Shown here: one piece after another, positions 7,426-13,763 of the stretch
Layout: every line of letters starts with the position of its first letter
Position numbering within the stretch: position 1 is the first letter of the stretch
DNA from: CAWKDC01 sp044445605
GTDB taxonomy: Bacteria > Pseudomonadota > Gammaproteobacteria > JABCZS01
Direction of reading: 5' to 3'
NCBI GenBank assembly: GCA_044445605.1
Contig: JBIOEA010000045.1
Span: forward strand, 1-13,763
DNA length: 13,763 nt
The notes under the pieces: generated by a model
Seen by the model: the letters and a program-made list of their open reading frames with translations, nothing else
The model's database searches: none
Told to the model about the DNA's origin: nothing
Program-made: the position numbers and the translations under genes

Positions 7426-7456
7426 GATTGCACTCCAATCCCTTAAAAACCTGCAC

Positions 7457-7485
7457 ATTGTCTCCCAAAAATACAGTTGAGTCAA
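7457..7485 (-). promoter_or_regulatory. Candidate promoter for iscA–ndk
   Basis: On the minus strand, -35 TTGACT (7485-7480, 5 of 6) and -10 GACAAT (7462-7457, 4 of 6) are separated by 17 nt. They lie 31 nt upstream of the iscA ATG. I saw no clear IscR-type operator. The site shares the intergenic region with the divergent fadE promoter. Confidence 0.45.
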
Positions 7486-7548
7486 TCTGTCATTTCACGA
7501 AGTCAGGGCAACCTACAAGCCGTTAGCAATCCCTTCTGCATCTTGATG

Positions 7549-7578
7549 TGTTAGAATCGCCTATACAGCGCAAGGAGG
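7549..7578 (+). promoter_or_regulatory. Extended -10 promoter and ribosome-binding site of fadE
   Basis: TGT followed by TAGAAT (-10 at 7552-7557, 5 of 6, with the TGn extension at 7549-7551) has no good -35 partner, as is usual for extended -10 promoters. A near-perfect Shine-Dalgarno AAGGAGG (7572-7578) lies 6 nt before the fadE ATG at 7585. The implied leader is only about 20 nt. Confidence 0.5.
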
Positions 7579-7584
7579 CCGTTC

Positions 7585-10023
7585 ATGTCTACGTCAACTA
7601 TCTATCTCATTATGCTTGCTTTTGTTTTCTGTCTTGTCGCCTATTACCGTTTCCCCTTTCGCTATTTTGGACTCATTGCGCTGGCATTTTTAGCCGATCG
7701 CCTCAATTTTGGGCAGGCCTCTTTATTCACCTGGGTGATCGTTTTCCTCCCCGCGGTGGCCCTGGTGGCGACATTGATCATTAAGCCCATACGCCAACAG
7801 CTTTTCTCGCGCCCTCTTTTCCATATATTCAAAAAAATACTGCCTGAATTGTCAAAAACAGAACGCGAAGCGATTAATGCCGGTGATGTCTGGTGGGAAC
7901 GCGAGCTCATGGATGGCAAACCCAATTATGAAGCATTACATCAGTATCCTAAACCAACGCTTACGGAAGAAGAGAAGGCTTTCATTGACGGCCCCGTTGC
8001 TGAACTCTGCCGCATGATTGACGACTGGACGATCACCCACGAACTCACCGATCTGCCCGCCCCTATCTGGGCCCATTTAAAGCAACACGGCTATTTCGGT
8101 ATGATCATTCCGAAAAGTTATGGCGGTAAAGCATTCTCAGCCTACGCACACGCGGAAGTGATTACACGTATCTCTGCCCACAGCGTCAGCGCAGGGGTTA
8201 CCGTTTCAGTCCCTAATTCACTCGGCCCTGCGGAACTGCTCCTGCATTATGGCACTGAAGAACAAAAAGATTACTACCTCCCCCGCTTAGCGTCGGGTAA
8301 AGACATTCCCTGTTTTGCACTCACCAGCCCTAAAGCAGGTTCCGATGCTGGCTCCATTCCTGATTACGGCATTGTCACGCGTGGCATACATGAAGGTAAA
8401 GAAGTCATCGGCATTCGTTTGAACTGGGATAAGCGTTACATTACGCTCGCACCCGTTGCCACCATTCTTGGACTTGCCTTTAAATTGTACGATCCTGATC
8501 ATTTGATCGGCACTCAATATGATTACGGTATCACGTGCGCATTGATTCCAACCAATACGCACGGCATCACCATAGGTCGTCGTCATTATCCACTCAATGT
8601 ATGCTTTCAAAATGGGCCGACACAAGGTAAAGACGTATTTGTTCCGTTGAGCTATATAATAGGTGGCGAAAAAATGGCGGGCAAAGGCTGGAGCATGTTG
8701 ATGGAATGCTTATCAGCGGGACGCGCGATTTCCTTGCCTTCTGTTTCATCAGGCCCAAGTTCTGCCATGGCAGTGGCTGCAGGCGGTTATGCACGTATTC
8801 GTCAACAATTCAAATTACCGATTGGCTATTTTGAAGGTGTAGAAGAAGCGCTCACACGAATGGGCGGGCTGGCCTACATCGCCGAAGCGACACGTGTGAT
8901 GACAGTCGGCGCCATTGACCTCGGTTTAAAACCGGCGATTGCAGGTGCGATCAGTAAATACCATGTCACCGAAATTTCACGCAAAATCTCCATGGATGTC
9001 ATGGATGTGCTCGGCGGCAAAGGCATTTGCATGGGGCCGAACAATTTTGCAGCACGCTTCTATCAAGCCATGCCCATTGCGATCACGGTTGAAGGGGCAA
9101 ACATTCTCACGCGCAGCATGATTATTTTCGGGCAAGGCGCATTACGTTGCCACCCTTATGCACTGAAAGAAGTATACGCCGTGCATAATCCAGATAAAAC
9201 AGCCGGCCTTCGTGACTTTGACAAAGCGTTTTTTGGCCATGCTGGTTTTATCCTCAGTAACTTCGTGCGCACCCTATTACTGTCGATCACCGCAGGACAC
9301 CTCACTCAACCGAAAGTGCATGGCCACGTGCGTCGGTATTATCAACATGTCACGCGCCTGAGTGCCGCATTGGCATTGACCACTGACATGGCGATGGGTA
9401 TTCTGGGCGGTGATCTCAAACGTCGCGAAAAATTATCTGCACGCCTCGGCGATGTCTTATCCTATCTCTATTTAACAACGGCTGTCTTAAAACGTTTTCA
9501 TGACGAAGGCGAACATGCCAGTGATTTGCCCTTTGTCGATTGGTCATGCCGTTATGCACTCTCGGAGGCCGAAGGCGCATTGATGGGCTTCTATAAAAAC
9601 TTCCCTGTGCGATCGATCGCTTGGGTGATGCGCTTCATGGTATTCCCCTATGGGCGCCGCGTTGCCGTTGCTAACGATAAAATGGGCTATGCCGTGGCAC
9701 GGACATTACTTTCACCTAATGATGCCCGTACTCGTTTATGTGCGTCTGCGTGCGATCTAAGCGCGCCCGATGGCATCTATACACAAATGCAAGAAACATT
9801 GATCGCCTGTATCGCGGTCGAACCTATCGAAAAACGTATTTCTCAAGCTGTCAAAGCGGGCACCTTGCCTGAAGAACATTATCAGCCTTTGTATGATTTG
9901 GCTATGAAAGCCGGCGTGATTACCGAGGAAGAATATAATACGTTGAAAGCGGTGGAATTGGCGCGAATGAAGATTATTAATGTGGATGATTTTCCGGGGT
10001 TTAGTACGTTAAAGAGCGTCTGA
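7585..10023 (+). CDS. fadE: Membrane-associated acyl-CoA dehydrogenase FadE
   Basis: FadE is the FAD-dependent enzyme that catalyses the first step of fatty-acid beta-oxidation, acyl-CoA to trans-2-enoyl-CoA. At 812 residues it matches the long gammaproteobacterial FadE form (814 in E. coli), not the roughly 380-residue mitochondrial type. Hydrophobic segments at about 5-22 and 27-66 anchor the N-terminus. The acyl-CoA dehydrogenase core follows (about 120-530), with YGGKAFSAYAHAEV (179-192), FALTSPKAGSDAG (244-256) and ITVEGANILTR (500-510). The Glu at 503 is in the position expected for the catalytic base. The rest is the C-terminal extension typical of FadE (DUF1974). It is divergent from iscA and convergent with the membrane-protein gene, only 3 nt from its stop, with no terminator between them. 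It implies use of host or environmental fatty acids. Confidence 0.96.
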   Translation: MSTSTIYLIMLAFVFCLVAYYRFPFRYFGLIALAFLADRLNFGQASLFTWVIVFLPAVALVATLIIKPIRQQLFSRPLFHIFKKILPELSKTEREAINAGDVWWERELMDGKPNYEALHQYPKPTLTEEEKAFIDGPVAELCRMIDDWTITHELTDLPAPIWAHLKQHGYFGMIIPKSYGGKAFSAYAHAEVITRISAHSVSAGVTVSVPNSLGPAELLLHYGTEEQKDYYLPRLASGKDIPCFALTSPKAGSDAGSIPDYGIVTRGIHEGKEVIGIRLNWDKRYITLAPVATILGLAFKLYDPDHLIGTQYDYGITCALIPTNTHGITIGRRHYPLNVCFQNGPTQGKDVFVPLSYIIGGEKMAGKGWSMLMECLSAGRAISLPSVSSGPSSAMAVAAGGYARIRQQFKLPIGYFEGVEEALTRMGGLAYIAEATRVMTVGAIDLGLKPAIAGAISKYHVTEISRKISMDVMDVLGGKGICMGPNNFAARFYQAMPIAITVEGANILTRSMIIFGQGALRCHPYALKEVYAVHNPDKTAGLRDFDKAFFGHAGFILSNFVRTLLLSITAGHLTQPKVHGHVRRYYQHVTRLSAALALTTDMAMGILGGDLKRREKLSARLGDVLSYLYLTTAVLKRFHDEGEHASDLPFVDWSCRYALSEAEGALMGFYKNFPVRSIAWVMRFMVFPYGRRVAVANDKMGYAVARTLLSPNDARTRLCASACDLSAPDGIYTQMQETLIACIAVEPIEKRISQAVKAGTLPEEHYQPLYDLAMKAGVITEEEYNTLKAVELARMKIINVDDFPGFSTLKSV

Positions 10024-10026
10024 CAA

Positions 10027-11835
10027 TTATCGTTTCGGTTTATTCAGGCGCACTGGCGCCATCGCTACTGTAAATGATTGCAAGCCAGACGTTGGCTGCG
10101 CAAGGGATGCGAAGACTTTTCCAGTGGGCTCAACCCAGTCTTTATCGCCACTGCCCGTAGCATCCCCAATATCGGAAATAGTGCCTTGAACACCTCCGCC
10201 GGCAATGGCACCAAAGGCTCCCCCATTCGTTACAGCCGCAAGAAGTCCATTAACAGTCGGCTTCAAGGAACCTTTCGCAGCACCTGAAGAAAACCAAGCT
10301 GTATTCGTTTCTCGCACGGCTTCTTTATGATCAGCCTCATCAGGCGTGCCATCTTTATAACGTTTTGCGATGAGAAACATTGTCCAAAAAAACACGGCAC
10401 CCAACACCATTATCCCCATGGGACTGATCATGGGATGATCATTGAGGCCATTCGTTAATGGTTTACGCAGTTCTTCCACTTTAAGCGAAGCAGCAAAAAA
10501 AGCAACCACCGCCATTATCGTCGAAAAACCTACAACGTAATTTGAACGATATTCATTGAACTCTCTCCCTATTTTATCGGTGGTCGTCGCTTCTAGCGTG
10601 AGCTTTGAATTTTCAAAAAAAGTAATCATCGCATTGATGGAAAAACGCATGCGGCCTATAAAAATTGCGGATAGATAAATACCGTAATACGCTAACCCTT
10701 GAGGATGCCTTGGATCTAATGGATTGTGATTCGCATTCTCCCATCCCATCGTGTCGAAAACGATCGCGCTTTGACCTAACATGGATGCCAGCAACGCATA
10801 CAAGGTCGTCGCTATTAATAACTGCAAAAGAATAGGGCGAGATGGCTTTTTAGCATTTTCCATTTCTCGTCTTTGATTAACTAACTCCGCCTCTTCTTCC
10901 GCTGTTCTGCTTTGGCGGTTTTCCAACGTGTCGATAATTTTTTTAATTCTTGCCAATTTTTCATCTGCTTTCATTTCAGCTCTTAAGGCCGTTAACCACA
11001 AAAACGCTGCCGCAAAGCCTGCAACAGAACCGAATAGAAGACCCCAGTCTGAAGCGAGTGCGGTGCTCATCCCAATATAACCTTCAGCACTGGCATCAAG
11101 ACCTACAGATAATTTGCTGTATACCACAACACCCCATGCAAAGGCGCATGCCAGGGTACATGAAGCGTAAAAAACAGAAAGCAATCGACGCTTCCAGTAG
11201 CCATCAAGATCACTTGCCTTAATCTTATTAACCGCGTTAATCTCTTTCGCGAGCTGTTTATGTTTCAATGTGTAATTGTTATCTGAATCTAGTTCAAGCT
11301 GGCGTGTTTCAAAAAAATCTAAACCTCCAATGTTTTTCAACATTTTGGGTACGCCGATGCGGTAAATCATCCACTGGGCCCACACAGAAGCAGTATAAAC
11401 AAAGCCCGTCACTATATTGGTATATACGCCAAATTCGACACCATTCGCACCCAAAAAGCCTCTTAAGCTCATCGTGTTGCTGGCAGCTATCCCTACCATC
11501 AGAAAAGACAGTACGACCAGCCCCAGGAGATGAAGGAATACTCTCCATTTGACATTGTGTGGACTATTGGGGTCACGTAATGCACTGCTAATGGCGAGAT
11601 AGGCACCCTTTTCGGCGGCGTCAGCAGCTGCCTCATCCTTCCCTTCCCTCGCTTTTTGAATCGCCTCAGTAACTTCAGCTTCATAGGTGAGGAAGATCCA
11701 GTAGGTCCAAAGCGGATCACGGTTTGTTTCATCTTGATGGTACTTATTGACCAACCCTTGTAACGGCATTAACCCGAATAATCGGTGTTTCACCTTCAGA
11801 TACCATACCCATGGGGTAGAGATCAAAGAGACCAT
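10027..11835 (-). CDS. Unrecognised polytopic membrane protein, about eight transmembrane segments
   Basis: I do not recognise this 602-residue protein. Hydrophobic segments lie at about 98-119, 138-158, 217-239, 265-284, 334-353, 381-398, 433-451 and 471-491. They are spaced as four two-segment hairpins, separated by charged stretches of roughly 35-60 residues. A Lys/Glu/Arg-rich helix (about 285-330) looks like a coiled coil. The N-terminal 97 residues are soluble, with an Ala/Glu-rich helix at 52-85. The C-terminus (about 505-602) is polar and then Gly-rich (GGAFGAIAGGGVQG, 538-551), ending in a basic tail. There is no cleavable signal peptide and no transporter or enzyme motif I can name. 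AAGGAG (11844-11849) lies 8 nt before the ATG, so the start is well supported. No cofactor gene is adjacent. It could be an effector that acts in host membranes, or an inner-membrane scaffold; neither is shown. Confidence 0.8.
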   Translation of the reverse strand: MVSLISTPWVWYLKVKHRLFGLMPLQGLVNKYHQDETNRDPLWTYWIFLTYEAEVTEAIQKAREGKDEAAADAAEKGAYLAISSALRDPNSPHNVKWRVFLHLLGLVVLSFLMVGIAASNTMSLRGFLGANGVEFGVYTNIVTGFVYTASVWAQWMIYRIGVPKMLKNIGGLDFFETRQLELDSDNNYTLKHKQLAKEINAVNKIKASDLDGYWKRRLLSVFYASCTLACAFAWGVVVYSKLSVGLDASAEGYIGMSTALASDWGLLFGSVAGFAAAFLWLTALRAEMKADEKLARIKKIIDTLENRQSRTAEEEAELVNQRREMENAKKPSRPILLQLLIATTLYALLASMLGQSAIVFDTMGWENANHNPLDPRHPQGLAYYGIYLSAIFIGRMRFSINAMITFFENSKLTLEATTTDKIGREFNEYRSNYVVGFSTIMAVVAFFAASLKVEELRKPLTNGLNDHPMISPMGIMVLGAVFFWTMFLIAKRYKDGTPDEADHKEAVRETNTAWFSSGAAKGSLKPTVNGLLAAVTNGGAFGAIAGGGVQGTISDIGDATGSGDKDWVEPTGKVFASLAQPTSGLQSFTVAMAPVRLNKPKR

Positions 11836-12021
11836 GAAACAAGCTCCTTAGCTCATGAACTAAGTACCAGTTTACCAAGCTTTCTGAGCAAGAGCAAGGG
11901 GGGAAAGGCAAATAAATTAAGTTTTTTACCTTATAAAACAATCTGTTGCAAAAAACATGCGCGGCATGACCCACAACCATACAAAACTTGGTCTAAACTC
12001 TAATATAGGTAACATACATTA
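11836..12021. promoter_or_regulatory. Divergent intergenic region between the membrane protein and the U-box gene
   Basis: Both flanking genes must be read outward from this 186-nt AT-rich region. An inverted repeat CATGC-GCG-GCATG (11956-11968) is the clearest structure and might be an operator. For the U-box gene, TTGGTC (11988-11993) and TAACAT (12010-12015), 16 nt apart, are a weak promoter candidate. For the membrane protein I found no convincing -35/-10 pair. A single CTTAAT-like half site on the minus strand (around 11916-11922) is not enough to call a PmrA box. Confidence 0.3.
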
Positions 12022-12023
12022 TT

Positions 12024-12028
12024 GGAGG
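12024..12028 (+). promoter_or_regulatory. Shine-Dalgarno that decides a GTG start for the U-box gene
   Basis: GGAGG ends 5 nt before GTG at 12034. The only other upstream in-frame candidate, TTG at 12022, overlaps this site and has no ribosome-binding site of its own. GTG at 12034 is therefore the likely start. Confidence 0.6.
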
Positions 12029-12033
12029 TCATT

Positions 12034-12888
12034 GTGCGTAACCCCAGTTTATTGCCAAACGGCTCAGAGAATGAACTTAGAGAGATGGCTCAAAGTGATG
12101 ACGATGCCTACCGCATTGCCAAGTTGATTGGCGTGCAATGCAATGCATTTTGTCAGGAATATAGTCGGTTCTTGCTATTGAAACTACGTTATAAGGAGAA
12201 TGCTAAAAATCCTCTGATTGAACCCCATATTGACCCATTGGACGATGAGGACGGTATTGACGAGGCAATGGAGTACGACATTGAGGAGTTCCCCTATGCT
12301 ATCTTCCGTGAAATCAGGCTCACCATCAAAGACTGCCATACGATCGCTACGGCTTGGGAAAAAAAAGCCTACAACGACTCAGCGCTTGAAGCTGCCCTTG
12401 CAACCTCTTTGATGCTATGCCCTCATAAAATCACTGTGGCCGCTAGATTTTTCTATGAATACCACCAGTTGCTGGACGTTAAAATACAAAATGCGCTGAG
12501 CATCACTGATGCAATGAATGTAGGAATGATATTAAGCCTTTCAGGGGTTAAAGTCACCCAAGTATCTGAGCCCGAGCCAGTGGGTCCACGTGCAGCTAAA
12601 TTGCTGGCATTAGGGATTGATGACAACGATGTGCCGGTAGACTTCCTCTGCCCGGTTTCTTTACAAATCATGGAAAAACCGATCAGTATGGGGAATGGAG
12701 ACTTTTGGTATACCTATGATGCATCTTCTATCGCACGGATTGCATGGGAACAAAAAGAAGATGCCTACTGCCCTCATACACGTGAGCTTTTCTCTGCCTT
12801 GACATTTAAAGCTAACACAGCGCTGGATAAGCAAATAGATGATTGGTTTGAGGAGAAAGCTCGGCCAAGGTGTAGGCCAACGAAATAA
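12034..12888 (+). CDS. U-box domain protein, candidate secreted E3 ubiquitin ligase
   Basis: The C-terminal part is a U-box, the eukaryotic E2-binding fold of ubiquitin ligases. Numbered from GTG, it spans about 199-273 and shows PVDFLCPVSLQIMEKPI, then TYDASSIARI, then CPHTRELF, and ends in NTALDKQIDDWF. These match the family pattern of a Phe-x-Cys-Pro opening, a Tyr-x-x-x-x-Ile segment, a Cys-Pro-x-Thr-Arg loop and an Asn-x-x-Leu...Ile-x-x-Trp helix. The N-terminal 195 residues are mainly helical, with acidic patches, and match no domain I know. Bacteria lack ubiquitin, so the target should lie in a eukaryotic host. Legionella LubX and GobX are precedents, delivered by the Dot/Icm system. 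The C-terminus (WFEEKARPRCRPTK) has an acidic patch and then a basic tail, only loosely like a Dot/Icm signal. It converges on tRNA-Lys with 5 nt between them. The U-box call is strong; secretion is inferred. Confidence 0.85.
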   Translation: MRNPSLLPNGSENELREMAQSDDDAYRIAKLIGVQCNAFCQEYSRFLLLKLRYKENAKNPLIEPHIDPLDDEDGIDEAMEYDIEEFPYAIFREIRLTIKDCHTIATAWEKKAYNDSALEAALATSLMLCPHKITVAARFFYEYHQLLDVKIQNALSITDAMNVGMILSLSGVKVTQVSEPEPVGPRAAKLLALGIDDNDVPVDFLCPVSLQIMEKPISMGNGDFWYTYDASSIARIAWEQKEDAYCPHTRELFSALTFKANTALDKQIDDWFEEKARPRCRPTK

Positions 12889-12893
12889 TGGAT

Positions 12894-12969
12894 TGGTGGG
12901 TCGTGATGGATTCGAACCATCGACCAGCGGATTAAAAGTCCGATGCTCTACCGCCTGAGCTAACGACCC
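12894..12969 (-). tRNA. tRNA-Lys (anticodon UUU)
   Basis: The 76-nt gene has acceptor stem GGGTCGT/ACGACCC, a D-arm with TAGCTCAG...GGTAGAGC, an anticodon loop ACTTTTAAT reading UUU, and a T-arm with GGTTCGAATCC. CCA is encoded at the 3' end (12896-12894). It closely resembles E. coli tRNA-Lys. The 3' end faces the U-box gene. No att-like duplication of the 3' end is visible elsewhere in the window. Confidence 0.97.
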
Positions 12970-12985
12970 ACCGTTTGATGTGCTT

Positions 12986-13013
12986 ATCATACTGATTTTT
13001 TGGAAATATGCAA
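12986..13013 (-). promoter_or_regulatory. Promoter of tRNA-Lys
   Basis: On the minus strand, -35 TTGCAT (13013-13008, 4 of 6) and -10 TATGAT (12991-12986, 5 of 6) are spaced by 16 nt. They place transcription start about 10 nt before the mature tRNA 5' end. An A-rich stretch just upstream (about 13014-13032) could act as an UP element. Confidence 0.55.
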
Positions 13014-13060
13014 GGGGTTTTTGTTTTTTTATTCTCCCCCCCTCACCCTTCCCTTACAGC

Positions 13061-13763
13061 CTAGGATAATGACTTTCGGTAGTAATTCGAAATAATCTTC
13101 ACTGGAGCGTGATCTCGCTGACCGTCAGATGCATAGGCATACACACAGACCGCATCTGTCGCGGCCTGTGAGGTGGGCCCAGAATGATCGGGGTCTTTAT
13201 CCAGCAATAGTTTTCTCATCTCTTGGCGATCGAGATCTACCGCCAAGTCCAAAGGCACTTTGCCCGAGTTATTTTCTTTACTCAGACATACATGAATCGA
13301 AGGATGAGCCAACATAGCCTTAACAACATCATTCCAGCCATGCCGAATGGCGATATGCAAAAGCGTATCGCCATCAGGGGTGCTTATGTCTGTGAAGCTT
13401 GCTCCAGCAAGCACTAACGTTTTAACGAGCGCCATATGATTGTTCGAGACTGCCCAGGCCATGAGCGATTGTTTTTTATCGCCATATTCACCCGCAAAAT
13501 CAACGCCTTTTTCTATCATCTTAATCATCAGCGGGATATTTTTTTTATCAAATGCCACGCTCCATGGCGTTTTTCCGTCCTTGATTTTGACATTGATAGA
13601 TTCCTGGATTGTCTCATAGCTCATTAGTTTATTAATCGCTTCAAAGTGGTCATTATGTACAGCAATGTATAGCGCTGTATAACCCTTAGCATTTACCGCA
13701 TTAAGATCTGCCCCGCTTGCAACAAGCTTTTCAATGGCTAAAACATGCCCTCCTCTCGCCGCA
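13061..13763 (-). CDS. Ankyrin-repeat protein, 5' end outside the window
   Basis: The visible 233-residue C-terminal part consists of about six ankyrin repeats, a eukaryote-type protein-binding scaffold common in effectors of intracellular bacteria. Recognisable units include GGHVLAIEKLVASGADLNA (window edge), YTALYIAVHNDHFEAINKL, KTPWSVAFDKKNIPLMIKMI, LMAWAVSNNHMALVKTLV, DTLLHIAIRHGWNDVVKAML and KVPLDLAVDLDRQEMRKLLL. The last ~45 residues are non-repeat, with a basic end (YYRKSLS). An ATG at 13624 would give a 187-residue protein, but the frame continues open to 13763 with two further good repeat segments, so that ATG is internal. No terminator is evident after the TAG stop at 13061. The gene lies upstream of tRNA-Lys on the same strand. 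Its function is unknown; secretion into a host is a plausible inference only. Confidence 0.88.
   Translation of the reverse strand, partial: AARGGHVLAIEKLVASGADLNAVNAKGYTALYIAVHNDHFEAINKLMSYETIQESINVKIKDGKTPWSVAFDKKNIPLMIKMIEKGVDFAGEYGDKKQSLMAWAVSNNHMALVKTLVLAGASFTDISTPDGDTLLHIAIRHGWNDVVKAMLAHPSIHVCLSKENNSGKVPLDLAVDLDRQEMRKLLLDKDPDHSGPTSQAATDAVCVYAYASDGQRDHAPVKIISNYYRKSLS

Noticed and set aside
7426..7485. Longer N-terminus for IscA
   Set aside because: The extra 20 residues are unlike the family, overlap the predicted promoter, and the ATG at 7425 has a well-placed GGAG.
11905..11930. PmrA-type box upstream of the membrane-protein gene
   Set aside because: Only one CTTAAT-like half site is present; the tandem spacing needed for a PmrA box is absent.
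12894..12969. tRNA-Lys as a proven integration (att) site
   Set aside because: There is no integrase and no second copy of the tRNA 3' end in the window, so insertion is only a hypothesis.
13014..13060. Terminator for the ankyrin gene
   Set aside because: The region has G-runs and A-runs on the minus strand, but no stable hairpin followed by a U-run in the right orientation.
13061..13624. ATG at 13624 as the true start of the ankyrin gene
   Set aside because: The same frame continues upstream to the window edge and encodes good ankyrin repeat sequence.
1..13763. CRISPR array, insertion sequence or prophage genes
   Set aside because: I saw no regularly spaced repeats, transposase, integrase or phage structural gene on either strand.

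Overview
The window looks like chromosome from a gammaproteobacterium of the Legionellales kind (Legionella/Coxiella/Aquicella/Berkiella relatives), living in or with eukaryotic cells. Two things suggest this. First, the core genes follow the gammaproteobacterial isc–ndk–rodZ–hisS–yfgM–bamB–der order. Second, the accessory genes encode eukaryote-type domains: a C-terminal U-box (ubiquitin ligase) and ankyrin repeats. The lineage is inferred; the sequence does not name the species and no secretion-system gene lies in the window.

Layout. Positions 1-195 hold no confident gene. Positions 196-978 (minus) encode an endonuclease/exonuclease/phosphatase (EEP) family protein that lacks its final catalytic motif and may be frameshifted. 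Positions 1116-7425 (all minus) carry a compact housekeeping block, in transcription order iscA, ndk, a hairpin, then rodZ, hisS, yfgM, bamB and der. These cover Fe-S cluster delivery, nucleotide balance, cell shape, tRNA-His charging, outer-membrane protein assembly and ribosome maturation. Several genes overlap (iscA/ndk by 11 nt, yfgM/bamB by 3, bamB/der by 1). A good sigma70-like promoter sits before rodZ. Compared with the classical gene order, iscRSU, hscBA, fdx, rlmN, pilW and ispG are absent. rodZ also lacks the C-terminal domain that would abut the missing ispG, so one deletion may explain both.

Positions 7585-10023 (plus) encode the fatty-acid beta-oxidation enzyme FadE, transcribed divergently from iscA. 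It converges, with only 3 nt between stop codons, on an unrecognised 602-residue protein (10027-11835, minus). That protein has about eight predicted membrane segments arranged as four hairpins and a charged helix in the middle.

Positions 12034-12888 (plus) encode the U-box protein, which starts at GTG. It is followed 5 nt later by the CCA end of a convergent tRNA-Lys(UUU) gene (minus) that has its own promoter. The right end (13061-13763, minus) is an ankyrin-repeat gene cut by the window edge.

The candidate new biology is the accessory set around the core: the U-box protein with an unrecognised N-terminal domain, the orphan membrane protein, the ankyrin protein and the damaged EEP gene. 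They are best read as candidate host-interaction factors, not as one demonstrated system.
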